Origin: Muricoccus harenae
GTDB lineage: Bacteria > Pseudomonadota > Alphaproteobacteria > Acetobacterales > Acetobacteraceae
Assembly (NCBI RefSeq): GCF_009848505.1
Contig: NZ_WWDL01000008.1
Span: forward strand, 62,001 to 126,000
Reading direction: 5' to 3'
Length of the DNA: 64,000 nucleotides
The notes beneath the pieces are model-generated. The model did no database searches. It was not told the origin of the DNA and saw nothing but the letters and a program-made list of their open reading frames with translations. Both the position numbers and the translations under genes were made by a program. This document shows positions 36,217-45,377 of this stretch, piece after piece. Each line of letters opens with the position of its first letter. Positions within the stretch are counted from its first letter, which is position 1.

Positions 36217-37362
36217 ATGAGAATCACCGCGCTGCGCGCCTATCAGGTCAGCTGCGATATGCCGGAGCCGCTCGGCAATGCCTTGCAGGTCCTGCGCCGC
36301 CGCAGCGCCGTGCTGGTCGAGGTGGTCACGGACCAGGGCGTGTCCGGATGGGGGGAGAATGCCTCCTCCCCCCATGCCGTCGGGGCCTATCTGCGCCGGG
36401 TGCTGGCCCCGCTCGTGCTTGGGCAGGACCCCCGGGCGACCCTGCCGCTCCACCGGGCTATGCTGGGAACCCTGAACTACGACCGGCGTGGTGTCTCCAT
36501 GATGGCGATCAGCGCGTTGGACATGGCCCTGTGGGATGCGCGGGCCAAGATCGAGGGCGTGCCGCTGCACGCATTGCTGGGTGGCGCGGTGCGGGACCGG
36601 GCCACGGCCTATGTCAGCGGCCCCTTCATGCGCCCGGGGGACGATCCGTACCGCCAGGTCCCCGCCGATGCCGAGGCGCACCGGCGGGAGGGTTTTCGTG
36701 CGCTGAAGCTCCGCAGCGGACTATCCCCGCGCGCCGACGCGGCCATCGTCTCCAGCTTGCGGCGCCAACTGGGCGAGGAGGTCGCGCTGATGATCGACGT
36801 GAACCGCGGCTATACGCCCCGGGCCGCGCTGGAGGCGGCCGACCGGATGCGCGATGTTGGGCTACTCTGGATCGAGGAGCCGCTCGCCCCCGACGACTTG
36901 CCGGGCTACCGGATGCTGTCCGGGCTGATGCGGACCGCCATCGCGGGCGGCGAGGCGCTGGCGGGCCTGCCGGCCTTCCGTGACGCGCTGATCGAGCGGA
37001 CTTTCGATATCCTGCAGCCGGATCTTTCGGTCTGCGGCGGTTTCACCAGTGCGATGGGGGTCGCGGCGCTGGGGGAAGCCTTCGGCATCCCGATCATGGC
37101 GCATGTCTTTGGGACGGTGGTGAACTTCCATGCCTCGCTGCAGCTGACGGCGGTGCTACCGTCCCACCGCGCTGGGGAGCCATGGAATTATCCGTTCTTT
37201 GAATATGATCGCACGCCGTACGCCTTGCGGCGGCTGCGCGGCGACCATCCCGTGGCCGAGGATGGCACGGTCGCCATCCCCGATGCCCCCGGCATCGGCA
37301 TCGATCTCCGCCCCGCCGAGCTGGAGCCCTGGCTTGCCGAGCATTGGGAGGAGACGCTCTAG
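36217..37362 (+). CDS. Mandelate racemase/muconate lactonizing enzyme-family protein
   Basis: 381 residues of the enolase superfamily. N-terminal capping domain (MRITALRAYQVSCDMP), then a TIM barrel with metal ligands Asp in LMIDVNRGY, Glu in WIEEPLAPDD and Glu in IAGGEALAG, a His in IPIMAHVFGT and the LQPDLSVCGG strand. The KxK motif is KLR here. It likely dehydrates or epimerises a sugar acid or hydroxyacid. It converges on a Bug receptor gene, which could supply the substrate. Confidence 0.88.
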   Translation: MRITALRAYQVSCDMPEPLGNALQVLRRRSAVLVEVVTDQGVSGWGENASSPHAVGAYLRRVLAPLVLGQDPRATLPLHRAMLGTLNYDRRGVSMMAISALDMALWDARAKIEGVPLHALLGGAVRDRATAYVSGPFMRPGDDPYRQVPADAEAHRREGFRALKLRSGLSPRADAAIVSSLRRQLGEEVALMIDVNRGYTPRAALEAADRMRDVGLLWIEEPLAPDDLPGYRMLSGLMRTAIAGGEALAGLPAFRDALIERTFDILQPDLSVCGGFTSAMGVAALGEAFGIPIMAHVFGTVVNFHASLQLTAVLPSHRAGEPWNYPFFEYDRTPYALRRLRGDHPVAEDGTVAIPDAPGIGIDLRPAELEPWLAEHWEETL

Positions 37363-37368
37363 GCAGGC

Positions 37369-37388
37369 AGCGCCTCCCCAGGGGCGCT
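37369..37388. terminator. Possible bidirectional terminator hairpin
   Basis: AGCGCC and GGCGCT form a 6-bp GC stem across the 24-base gap between two convergent genes, reaching into the stop of the minus-strand gene. No T-run on either side, so this is a weak call. Confidence 0.35.
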
Positions 37389-38379
37389 ATTCGGCCCGAA
37401 CGCTGGCCCGGCGGATGACCTCCGCCCATTTGCCGTCCTCGCTCCGCAGGAATTCGGCCAACTCCTGTTCGCTGCTGCCGATCGGGTCGGCGCCCTGCGC
37501 CGTCAGCCGGGCGCGCATCTCCCGGGCGTTGAGCATCCGCGTCACCTCGGCATTCAGCCGGTGGACCAACGGGCCGGGTGTGCGGGGCGGGGCGAGCAGG
37601 GCGAACCAGAGGGAGGAATCATAGCCTTGCACCCCGGCCTCGGCGAGGGTGGGCACCTGCGGCAGCTGTTCGGAGCGCGCCGTGGTGGTCACGGCCAGCG
37701 CCTTCACCTGCCCCTGGCGGATCAATGGCAGGGCCTGCACGATCGACAGAATGCTCAGCTGCACCTGGCCGCTCAGCAGGTCCGTGAGCGCATTGGCGCC
37801 GCCGCGATAAGGCACGTGGACCATCTGGATGCCGGCTAGACTGTTCATCAGCTCCATCGACAGGTGCTGGACCGAGCCGATGCCGGGAGAGGAATAGGTG
37901 ACGGCCCCCGGCCGGGCGCGCGCCGCTTCGATCGCCCCCTTGATGTCGCCCGCCGCGAAACCGGGATGGGCAAGGATGACCAGCGGAGAGGAGGCGATGA
38001 GACTGACCGGCGAGACATCGCGCACCGGGTCATAGGTCACGCCCGCATAGAGGCGCGGGTTGGTCACATGGGATGAGACCGTCAGCAGCAGCGTGTAGCC
38101 GTCGGGGGGCGATCCGATCATGGCGGTGGTGGCGATGGTGCCGTTGGCGCCGCTGCGGTTCTCCACCACCACCGGCTGGCCCCAGGCCGCGGAAAGCTGC
38201 TGCCCGATGTCGCGGGCGATGATGTCGGCGCTGCCGCCGGCGGTGAAGCCCACCAGGATCCGGATGGGGCGGCTCGGATAGTCCTGCGCGGCGGCGGGGG
38301 CGGCGGTCAGCAGGACCGTGCCGAGCAGCGCGCGGCGCCCGGAACGAGGCTGGTGGCCCGCCAGGGTCGTGGAACTCAT
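37387..38379 (-). CDS. Bug/TctC-family tripartite tricarboxylate receptor
   Basis: 330 residues from ATG 38379, which has GGAGG seven bases upstream; earlier in-frame ATGs lack spacing. Signal sequence GRRALLGTVLLTAAPAAAQ, then YPSRPIRILVGFTAGGSADIIARDIG, QPVVVENRSGANGTIA and VPYRGGANALTDLLSGQVQL. Periplasmic organic-acid receptor without linked membrane subunits. Its convergent neighbour is an enolase-superfamily enzyme, making a receptor-enzyme pairing plausible. Confidence 0.92.
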   Translation of the reverse strand: MSSTTLAGHQPRSGRRALLGTVLLTAAPAAAQDYPSRPIRILVGFTAGGSADIIARDIGQQLSAAWGQPVVVENRSGANGTIATTAMIGSPPDGYTLLLTVSSHVTNPRLYAGVTYDPVRDVSPVSLIASSPLVILAHPGFAAGDIKGAIEAARARPGAVTYSSPGIGSVQHLSMELMNSLAGIQMVHVPYRGGANALTDLLSGQVQLSILSIVQALPLIRQGQVKALAVTTTARSEQLPQVPTLAEAGVQGYDSSLWFALLAPPRTPGPLVHRLNAEVTRMLNAREMRARLTAQGADPIGSSEQELAEFLRSEDGKWAEVIRRASVRAE

Positions 38380-38488
38380 GGACATTCCTCCCATGGCCCT
38401 TTCCCGGGCTCATGGGGAGGAAGCGTCCGCGTTCCCTGCGCGGCCCGTCAAGGGAAGGCGGCGGCCGGGAGGCTGCCGGCCTGACGCA

Positions 38489-38770
38489 TCAGCCCTCCGG
38501 CGTTTCGCCCTGGGCCACTTCCGGCGCCGCGGCCTCGCGCAGATAGGGCTCGACCTTGCCCTGGAGCTTCATGGTCATCGGCTTGCCCTTGCGGTCCAGC
38601 GCCTTGCCGACGGAAAGCCGCACCCAGCCCTCGCTGACGCAGTATTCCTCGACATTATTCTTCTCCACGCCCTTGAAGCGGATACCCACCCCGCGCTCGA
38701 GCAGCTCGGCGTTGAAGAAGGGGCTGTTGGGGTCGGTGGAGAGCCGGTCGGGCAGGGTGTTGGTCATCAT
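38489..38770 (-). CDS. DUF3297 family protein
   Basis: 93 residues. The whole sequence fits DUF3297: LPDRLSTDPNSPFF, LLERGVGIRFKGVEKNNVEEYCVSEGWVRL and a basic KALDRKGKPMTMKLQGKVEPYL. Small soluble cytoplasmic protein of unknown function, widespread in proteobacteria. An Ala/Glu/Pro tail follows the conserved domain. Monocistronic by spacing. Confidence 0.85.
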   Translation of the reverse strand: MMTNTLPDRLSTDPNSPFFNAELLERGVGIRFKGVEKNNVEEYCVSEGWVRLSVGKALDRKGKPMTMKLQGKVEPYLREAAAPEVAQGETPEG

Positions 38771-38845
38771 ACGGGGCTTTCGAGGCGGGACATCAAGGCG
38801 TCTGGCGGGGTGTTAGCGAAGGGCGGGGGCGGAGTCCAAGCCCCC

Positions 38846-39922
38846 TCAATCCGGGGGCGACGCCTCCGGCGTCCCGGGCTGTAGCGTCACGCCCAGCCGG
38901 GCATAGACCTCGGCCAGCCGCCGCTCATAGGCCGCCGCGCTGAACAGCGCCGCCTGGCGCTGCCCGGCCCAGGAGAGGTGCTCGCGCAGCTCATGGTCGG
39001 CATCGAGCACCCGAATGCCCTCCACCATGGCGCGGACATCGTAGGGATTCACCTTCACCGCGGCGTCCCCCACCACCTCGGGCAGGGAGGAGGTGTTGGA
39101 GGTGAGCACCGGCGTCCCGAGGCTCATCGCCTCCAGCGCCGGCAGGCCGAAGCCCTCGTAGAGGGAGGGGAAGAGCACCGATTTCGCGCCCCGGATCAGC
39201 GAGACGAGCAGGCGGAAGGGTGCGTAGTCCAGCAGGATCACCCGCCCACTCGCTTCCTTCCTCAGTCGCGCGCCAAGTGGGGGCGGGGTCCTGCGGACAT
39301 GCTTCGCGGCCAGGAGCTGCAGCTCGATATCGGACTTCCAGGCCTGTTTCCCCAGGATCACCAGCGGGGTGGTCACGCCGGAGGCGAGATAGGCCTCGAT
39401 CAGCCGCCCCAGGTTCTTCTTCGGCTCGATGGCGCCGAAGAACAGGTGATAGCCCTTCCAGCCCATGCCGAAGGCGCCCCGCACCTCGTCCCGCGCCACC
39501 GCCTCCGGCTTGTTCGCCAGATGCGGCGGCAGCTCCACGGACTGATAGGTGTTGGTGACCTTTTCCGGATCCGCGCCCAGGAGGGAAATAATGTCGCGGC
39601 GTGAGGCTTCGCTCACCGTCACGATGTGGTCGGCCTGGTCCAGCAGCATCCGGCACAGGCGGAAGTAGCGGCGCTTCTGGTCCAGCGTGGTGAAGGGCAG
39701 GCGCAGCGGCACTAGGTCATGGAAGGTGTAGACGTTGCGCGCGCCGGGCATGCGCAGCGCCAGCGGATAGGTCCAGTGCGCGATGGCCGGCGGGCCCGGC
39801 GGCAGCCGCAGCGGCACAATCTTCGGGCCGAATTTGAAGCGGTTATGGGCGCGGTTGAACACGTCCTCCACATTCCACAGCCGGTCGAAATGCGGCAGGC
39901 GGTTGGCGAAGACATCCGTCAC
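38846..39922 (-). CDS. Glycosyltransferase family 4/1, N-terminally truncated
   Basis: 358 residues from the GTG at 39922 that overlaps the PKS stop (GTGA). The C-terminal GT-B half is complete: [18 protein letters not shown], a phosphate-binding LILG-like LVILGKQAW, and [25 protein letters not shown] with the donor-binding Glu. The N-terminal acceptor half is short: the HD motif ([11 protein letters not shown]) falls at residue 68, against 163 in the paralogue upstream, so about 95 residues are missing. It would transfer an activated sugar, but function is doubtful as it stands. Confidence 0.82.
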   Translation of the reverse strand: MTDVFANRLPHFDRLWNVEDVFNRAHNRFKFGPKIVPLRLPPGPPAIAHWTYPLALRMPGARNVYTFHDLVPLRLPFTTLDQKRRYFRLCRMLLDQADHIVTVSEASRRDIISLLGADPEKVTNTYQSVELPPHLANKPEAVARDEVRGAFGMGWKGYHLFFGAIEPKKNLGRLIEAYLASGVTTPLVILGKQAWKSDIELQLLAAKHVRRTPPPLGARLRKEASGRVILLDYAPFRLLVSLIRGAKSVLFPSLYEGFGLPALEAMSLGTPVLTSNTSSLPEVVGDAAVKVNPYDVRAMVEGIRVLDADHELREHLSWAGQRQAALFSAAAYERRLAEVYARLGVTLQPGTPEASPPD

Positions 39923-42723
39923 CACCTGGCCTCGCGCCGGAAGCCGAGCAGCGGGTGGTCCAGTACCGGGTCGTGCAGGCGCATCGCCTCCGGCGTGGCC
40001 GGGAACCAATGGCGGGTGCGGTGATAGGGGGTGGGCGGCAGGCCGCGCCGCTGGGCGGGGCCGGCGAAGGACGGGGCGCCGCGCGGATCGGCACCCAGCG
40101 CCGTGGCACGATCGGCAATGACGGGGATCGGATCGCCTGCGCTGTCGCGCTTCGAGAGGCTGGCGAGGATCGGGGCCTCGGCCTTGGCTGCCCGCAATAC
40201 CTCCCGCAGGTAGGATTGCAGAATTGGATTGGGGCCGATCTCGATCGCCAGTCTTGCGCCGAGCCGCGCGGCCTCGGCCGCAGCATCGGCGAAGCGCACC
40301 GAGGCGCGTAGGTTGCGCCACCAATAAGCGGCGTCCGCCGGCTCGGCCAGCACGGCGCCGGTTACGGTGGAGATGAAGGGCAGGCGGGGCGGGGTGGGGC
40401 GCAAGCCGTCCAGCGAGGCCATGAGCGCCTGCTCCACCTCGTCCATGGCGGCGGAGTGGAAGGCGTAGTCGAGATCCAGCTCGATCAGGGTCAGGCGGTC
40501 GCGCCGCGCGGCCACGGCGAGGCGCGCGATGGCGGCGGCGGGGCCAGCGATGGTCAGGGCGCGCGGGGCGTTGCGGGCGGCGATCTCCAGCCCCGGGCCG
40601 CATTCTGCGAGAAGAGGCGTGGCCTCTGGCTCGGTGACGTTGAACGCGGCCATGCGGCCGCGGCCCCGTGTGCGCGCCTGCGCTGCGGAGCGGGCGACGA
40701 TGAGACGGGCGGCGCTGGGCAGGTCCAGCATGCCGGCGGCGAGCGCCGCCGCGACCTCACCGACCGAATGGCCGAGGACCAGGCTTGGCTCGATGCCTTC
40801 CCCGGCCAGGGCGGTGACCAGCCCGTGCTGCACGGTGAAGAGGGTGGGCTGGGCAATCTCGGTGGCGGAAAGGGCCTCGGCGGTCAGACCATCGGCCAGG
40901 GCGGCGGCGACGGACCAGCCCAGCTGGGGGGTGAGCTCCGCATCGGCCGCTTCCACCGCCTCGCGGAAGGGGCGGGATTGCGCCATGGCCTCCCGTGCCA
41001 TTCCGGGGAACTGGGAGCCGTTGCCGGAGAAGACGAAGGCGATGCCCCCGCTGCGGGACGCCGGGGCGGTGCCCTGCACGCCTACCGGCTCGCCCGCCGC
41101 GAAGGCATCCAGCCCGTTGGCCAGGGCCGTGGCATCGGTGCCGCGCAGCACCAGCCGGTGGGAGGCGAGGTCGCGATGGCGGGCGAGGCCGCGCAGCAGC
41201 GCCGGGGCGCGCCCGGGTTTGGCGCGCAGGGCGGCGGACCAGGCGGCGGCGGCTTGGGGCAGCGCGCCAGCGGAGCGGGTGGAGAGGATGAGGGGCGGCA
41301 GCGTCGCCGGCGCGGCCTTCGCTCCTTCGTCAGGTGCGGCCTGCGGGGAGGCAGGCGGGGCGGCGAGGAGGAGGGAGGCGTTGGTGCCGCCGAAGCCGAA
41401 GGAATTCACCCCGATGACGGGATCCTCGCCCGGCAGCGGCTCCGCTTCGGTGGGCACGCGGATGCGAAGCGCGTCGAAGTCGATCCGCGGATTGGGCTCG
41501 CCGAAATGCAGGTTGGGCGGGATCACCCGCTTCTCCAGCATCAGCAGAGCCTTGATGAGCCCGGCCATGCCGGAGGCGGTCTCCAGATGGCCGATATTCG
41601 ATTTGACCGAGCCGACGGGCAGCGGCGCCTTGCGGCCGGTTTCCGCATCGGCCAGGGCCCTGCCGATGGCCCAGGCCTCGATCGGATCGCCGGCCTGGGT
41701 GCCGGTGCCATGGGCCTCGAAATAGGTGATGCGGCTGGCAGGCAGGCCTGCCGCGGCCAGCACGCCCCGCAGCAGCGCGGCCTGGGCCTGGGGGTCGGGC
41801 AGGGAGAGGCCGATGGAGCGGCCCACGGCATTCACCCCGGCGGCCAGGATCACGCCCCGGACCGCATCTCCCGCCGCCAGTGCGGCATCGAGCGGCTTGA
41901 GGATGACCATCCCCGCACCCTCGCCGCGCACATAGCCATCCGCTGCCGCCGAGAAGACATGGCAGCGCCCGGTGGGGGAGAGCATCGAGGCGCGGGAGAA
42001 GCCGGTGAAGGCATAGGGCGAGAGGAGAAGTTGGACGCCGCCCACTAACGCCGCCTCCACTCGCCCGGCCCGCAACGCATCCACGGCGAGGGACAGGGCG
42101 ACGAGAGAGGATGAGCAGGCGGTGTCGATCGTCTGCGCCCCGCCGCGCAGATCGAAGACATTGGTGATCCGGTTCCCCAGGATGGAGAGGGTGTTGCCGG
42201 TCATGAAGAAGCGATCGGCCCCGGCGGGGTTGGAGAGGCGCAACTCGGCATAGTCGGTGGAGGAGCCGCCGACGAAGACGCCGATCTGGCGCCCGGCGAC
42301 GGAGGCGGCGGGCCAGCCCGCATCCTCCAGGGCCTCGGCGGCTATTTCGAGCAGGAGGCGCTGCTGCGGGTCCGCCTCCGCAGCCTCACGCGGGGAAAGG
42401 CCGAAATGGCCGGAATCGAAGCCGCTGACATCGCCCAGATGGCCGGCGGCGAAGCTGTAGGAGCGCCCCGGCTCGCCACGGCGCGGATGATGGAACCAAT
42501 CCTGGTTGAAGCGGTCTGCCGGCAAGGTCGAGACCGCGTCCCGCCCTTCCTCGAGCAGCGACCAGAAGGCGCCAAGATCCGGAGCGCCCGGGAAGCGGCA
42601 GGCTGCGCCCACGATCGCGATCGGCGCCGGGACGGCCGCTGCTTGGGAAAGTGGGGAAAGGGCGGGGGCTGCCTCCCTGTCCGGTGTACGGGGAGGGGTG
42701 CGCCTTGTGCCGGACTGGCTCAT
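39919..42723 (-). CDS. Type I polyketide synthase fragment: ketosynthase-acyltransferase, truncated
   Basis: 934 residues. Ketosynthase about 35-460: active Cys in DTACSSSLVAL, His in EAHGTGTQAGDP and KSNIGHLETASGMAG. Acyltransferase about 560-860: nucleophile in LGHSVGEVAAAL, specificity-region motif YAFHS. After the post-AT linker (PYHRTRHWF) the protein enters the start of a dehydratase domain ([15 protein letters not shown]) and stops. No dehydratase body, reductase or acyl carrier protein remains here, so it cannot extend a chain alone. It sits between two glycosyltransferases. Confidence 0.88.
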   Translation of the reverse strand: MSQSGTRRTPPRTPDREAAPALSPLSQAAAVPAPIAIVGAACRFPGAPDLGAFWSLLEEGRDAVSTLPADRFNQDWFHHPRRGEPGRSYSFAAGHLGDVSGFDSGHFGLSPREAAEADPQQRLLLEIAAEALEDAGWPAASVAGRQIGVFVGGSSTDYAELRLSNPAGADRFFMTGNTLSILGNRITNVFDLRGGAQTIDTACSSSLVALSLAVDALRAGRVEAALVGGVQLLLSPYAFTGFSRASMLSPTGRCHVFSAAADGYVRGEGAGMVILKPLDAALAAGDAVRGVILAAGVNAVGRSIGLSLPDPQAQAALLRGVLAAAGLPASRITYFEAHGTGTQAGDPIEAWAIGRALADAETGRKAPLPVGSVKSNIGHLETASGMAGLIKALLMLEKRVIPPNLHFGEPNPRIDFDALRIRVPTEAEPLPGEDPVIGVNSFGFGGTNASLLLAAPPASPQAAPDEGAKAAPATLPPLILSTRSAGALPQAAAAWSAALRAKPGRAPALLRGLARHRDLASHRLVLRGTDATALANGLDAFAAGEPVGVQGTAPASRSGGIAFVFSGNGSQFPGMAREAMAQSRPFREAVEAADAELTPQLGWSVAAALADGLTAEALSATEIAQPTLFTVQHGLVTALAGEGIEPSLVLGHSVGEVAAALAAGMLDLPSAARLIVARSAAQARTRGRGRMAAFNVTEPEATPLLAECGPGLEIAARNAPRALTIAGPAAAIARLAVAARRDRLTLIELDLDYAFHSAAMDEVEQALMASLDGLRPTPPRLPFISTVTGAVLAEPADAAYWWRNLRASVRFADAAAEAARLGARLAIEIGPNPILQSYLREVLRAAKAEAPILASLSKRDSAGDPIPVIADRATALGADPRGAPSFAGPAQRRGLPPTPYHRTRHWFPATPEAMRLHDPVLDHPLLGFRREARW

Positions 42724-42748
42724 GGGAGGCTTTGTGGCCGGAGCGCGG

Positions 42749-44092
42749 TCAGGTCGCGGCACTGCCCCGGCGGGCGAAACGGGATTGCATCCAGCCCTGG
42801 AGCATGACCCGGACCGAGGAGGAAGCCGCCCTGCTGGTGACCTTGTCCAGCAGCTCGTCCACCTGCAGGAAATGGTGTTCCCAGCGCGGCGCGCGCCAAT
42901 GGGCGAGGCGCTCGACCTGCGCCGCGCGGCCTGTGCTGCGAGGCTCCGCATAGTCGAGGATGGCGTTGCGCCAGGCGATGCCGTCCAGCGGGTCGAGATA
43001 ATCCGGAACCTGGCCCCCGACCTCGCGCAGCGCTGGAATATCGGAGCAGATCGCCGGAACGCCGAGGGTCAGGGCCTCCGCCAGGGGCAGGCCGTACCCC
43101 TCCGCGGAGGAGGGGAACAGGAGGGCGCGGGCGCCGCGGAGGATTCTCCACACTTCGCGGTCCGGCACCTGGCCGACTTCGCGCACCGCGCCGCGCACGG
43201 CGTCGCAGCGGTCGAGGATATCGACCACGTTCTCGTTCTCCCAGCCACGGCGGCCGACGACGAGGAGATGTGGGGTCCGGCTGCCCAGCCGCGTGGCCAT
43301 GTCGCGCCAGAGATGGAAGAGCAGGAGGTGGTTCTTGCGCGGCTCGATGGTGCCGAGCACGACGAAATAGGGCTCCGTCGGCAGGGCCTGCACGGGGGCG
43401 GGCGGCGGCTCGACGCCCAGCGGCGCCACCAGGACCTGGGGCGGAGTGCTGCGGTTGCTGAGATGCGGGCGGAGCGCCGCCTCCGTATGGGCCGAGTTGA
43501 CGATGATGGCGTCGGCCAGGGCGGCGGTGGTGCTGATTCGCCGAAGATGCAGGTCCGCCTGGCCGGGGCGGGCATATTCGGGATGGGTGGCGGGGATCGG
43601 GTCATGGATCAGCGGCACGAAGGCGCAGCCCGCGTCCCGCATGGCCTGGATCGGCCGTTCCCGCTTGAGCGCCCGGTGGGAGACGAGGAGGAAGGCCTTT
43701 GGCCCCGGCTTCTTCAGCCGGCGGGCGAGTTCACGTTGGCCGACGCCGGCCATAGTGCGCCAACGCAGGGCGACGGAGAGGCGCCGCGCGCGGCGGGCGG
43801 CCTGACCCGTGGATTCGCTATGTTCCCAGGCCTGGCTGAGGGAGGCGACAAGGCCCACCACCGCTTGCCAGGGCAGGGCGGCGTAGTCGCCGGAAAGCGC
43901 CCGCGCGACAAAGGTGACGCGGCCTTCGGGAAGGCTGGCCCAGCGGCGGGCATAGGCCATCTCCACCCGGTCGATCCCCGAAGGCGCGGGCTTGGTTCCG
44001 CAGGCGAGGAGGCGCGACACGTCGAAAACGACATGTGGCGGCCCACCCGACGGGCGGCGGTCGATCACGGGTATATCGTCGCCGCGCGGCAC
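42749..44092 (-). CDS. Glycosyltransferase family 4/1
   Basis: 447 residues from GTG 44092, chosen because GGAGG lies eight bases upstream; a TTG at 44131 would add 13 residues. Full GT-B layout: N-domain VVFDVSRLLACGT, hinge LIHDPIPATHPEY, then GTIEPRKNHLLLFHLW, LLVVGRRGWENENV and FPSSAEGYGLPLAEALTLGVPAICSD. Resembles mannosyl- or rhamnosyl-type transferases of exopolysaccharide clusters. First gene of the three-gene run with the PKS, preceded by an AT-rich gap. Confidence 0.88.
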   Translation of the reverse strand: MPRGDDIPVIDRRPSGGPPHVVFDVSRLLACGTKPAPSGIDRVEMAYARRWASLPEGRVTFVARALSGDYAALPWQAVVGLVASLSQAWEHSESTGQAARRARRLSVALRWRTMAGVGQRELARRLKKPGPKAFLLVSHRALKRERPIQAMRDAGCAFVPLIHDPIPATHPEYARPGQADLHLRRISTTAALADAIIVNSAHTEAALRPHLSNRSTPPQVLVAPLGVEPPPAPVQALPTEPYFVVLGTIEPRKNHLLLFHLWRDMATRLGSRTPHLLVVGRRGWENENVVDILDRCDAVRGAVREVGQVPDREVWRILRGARALLFPSSAEGYGLPLAEALTLGVPAICSDIPALREVGGQVPDYLDPLDGIAWRNAILDYAEPRSTGRAAQVERLAHWRAPRWEHHFLQVDELLDKVTSRAASSSVRVMLQGWMQSRFARRGSAAT

Positions 44093-44131
44093 CCGACTCG
44101 CCTCCGAAATGAAAACAAGAATGGCATGCAA

Positions 44132-44267
44132 TCTATATCGCAGTTGCGAAGAGCCAGGCGACTGCTTCGGTTGTACTCACGAAAGCGTCATTAGTCGTTT
44201 GGCGAAAATATTGGATTGTGTCTCGACGAGAGAGATTGATCCTAATCTTTTCTAAGGATATTTTCAG
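44132..44267. promoter_or_regulatory. AT-rich gap upstream of the glycosyltransferase-PKS cluster
   Basis: By counting, 44171-44270 is about 38% GC against roughly 70% around it. It separates the glycosyltransferase start from the end of a 2-hydroxyacid dehydrogenase gene. AT-rich hexamers such as TATAGA and AATATT occur but no pair with correct -35/-10 spacing stands out. It may be a promoter or xenogeneic-silencer target. Confidence 0.5.
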
Positions 44268-45275
44268 CTACTCGTGATCTGCGGGGATGACATTCGTGCC
44301 GAGCCCCTGAAGCAGGACATCCCGCATCGTCTCCGCACTCTTCCGGCGGATGTCCTCCAGCGCCTCGGGCGAGTGGTAGGCACTATGCGGCGTGACAATG
44401 AGTCGGCCAGCCAGCCAGGGCGCCCGCTCGCGATAGGCGCGGAGCAGCGACGGCACCGGCTCCTGCGGCGGTTCCTCGGGCAGCACGTCCAGCCCGGCGC
44501 CGGCGATCGTGCCATCCCGCAAGCAGGCTTCGAGGGCGTCGATGTCCAGCACGGGGCCGCGGGCGGTGTTCACCACCACCGCACCTGACGGCATGAGCCG
44601 GAGCAGGCGGTTATCCACCAAATTCAGGGTGGTTCGGGTCAGCGGCGTATGGATGGAGAGGGTATCCGCCTGCTCGAAAAGCTCCTCGATCCGGCGGGCA
44701 CGGTGGATGCCCAGCGACAGTTCGACGCCGTTGGGCAGGTAGGGATCGTGGAACAGGACCCGCCAGCCGAAGGCCTTCGCGCGCAGCGCCACCGCCGTGC
44801 CGATCCGGCCCAGCCCGAGCACCCCGAAGCAGCGGGTCGAGGGGCGTTGGATGAGAGGGGAGTCAATCGGCGTCCAGGGTGCCGGGGGATCGGCGCGCTG
44901 GGCTTCGTGATGCAGGAGAAGGCCCCGGCGGAGCGCCAAGGCGAGGGCGATGGCGTGATCGGCGACCTCGGTTGTACCGTAGTCAGGCAGGTTGCAAACT
45001 GCGACGCCGCGGCCCCCTAAGGTTGTGCGGTCCAGCCGGTCATAGCCCACCCCCATCCGGACGACGCAGCGGAGTTTCGGGAAGCGGGCGATATCGGCCG
45101 CCCGGAGCCAGTGGCGGAAGATGAACAGGCCCTCGACCTCGGCGCAGAGCTCGTCTGGAAGCTCCGCCAGGTTGGCGGTATCGGCCTGCAGGATTCGGAC
45201 ATCCGGGCCCAGCACTTCCCGTTCCACCGCATCGTTCGCGTAAAGACCTTCCGCCTGCAGAACCGTCATGGACAT
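44268..45275 (-). CDS. D-2-hydroxyacid dehydrogenase, NAD-dependent (phosphoglycerate dehydrogenase-like)
   Basis: 335 residues from ATG 45275, with GGGGAGAGG upstream. NAD-binding GVLGLGRIGTAVA, then the catalytic set: Arg in VVNTARGPVLD, Glu in LDVLPEEPP and His in VTPHSAYHS. The N-domain MGVGYDRLDRTTLGGRGVAVCNLPDYGTTEVADHA is typical. The C-terminal-binding-protein-like subgroup fits. Reduces a 2-oxoacid or oxidises a D-2-hydroxyacid; exact substrate not readable. Confidence 0.9.
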   Translation of the reverse strand: MSMTVLQAEGLYANDAVEREVLGPDVRILQADTANLAELPDELCAEVEGLFIFRHWLRAADIARFPKLRCVVRMGVGYDRLDRTTLGGRGVAVCNLPDYGTTEVADHAIALALALRRGLLLHHEAQRADPPAPWTPIDSPLIQRPSTRCFGVLGLGRIGTAVALRAKAFGWRVLFHDPYLPNGVELSLGIHRARRIEELFEQADTLSIHTPLTRTTLNLVDNRLLRLMPSGAVVVNTARGPVLDIDALEACLRDGTIAGAGLDVLPEEPPQEPVPSLLRAYRERAPWLAGRLIVTPHSAYHSPEALEDIRRKSAETMRDVLLQGLGTNVIPADHE

Positions 45276-45377
45276 ACGCCTCTCCCCCCTTGGGCTGTTG
45301 CGCGGCATCCTGGGGCGAGTGGGGGCGGCGGGCAATTCGGGCCGGCCGCCCCGCAGTCATGCAACTGGGGAATGTGG

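Noticed and set aside
33145-37362. A 1405-codon open frame on the plus strand running antisense to ileS into the enolase-superfamily gene
   Set aside because: It is an effect of high GC and codon bias opposite a long gene. Only the last 381 codons, from ATG 36217, show a protein family; the rest has no motif and mirrors ileS.
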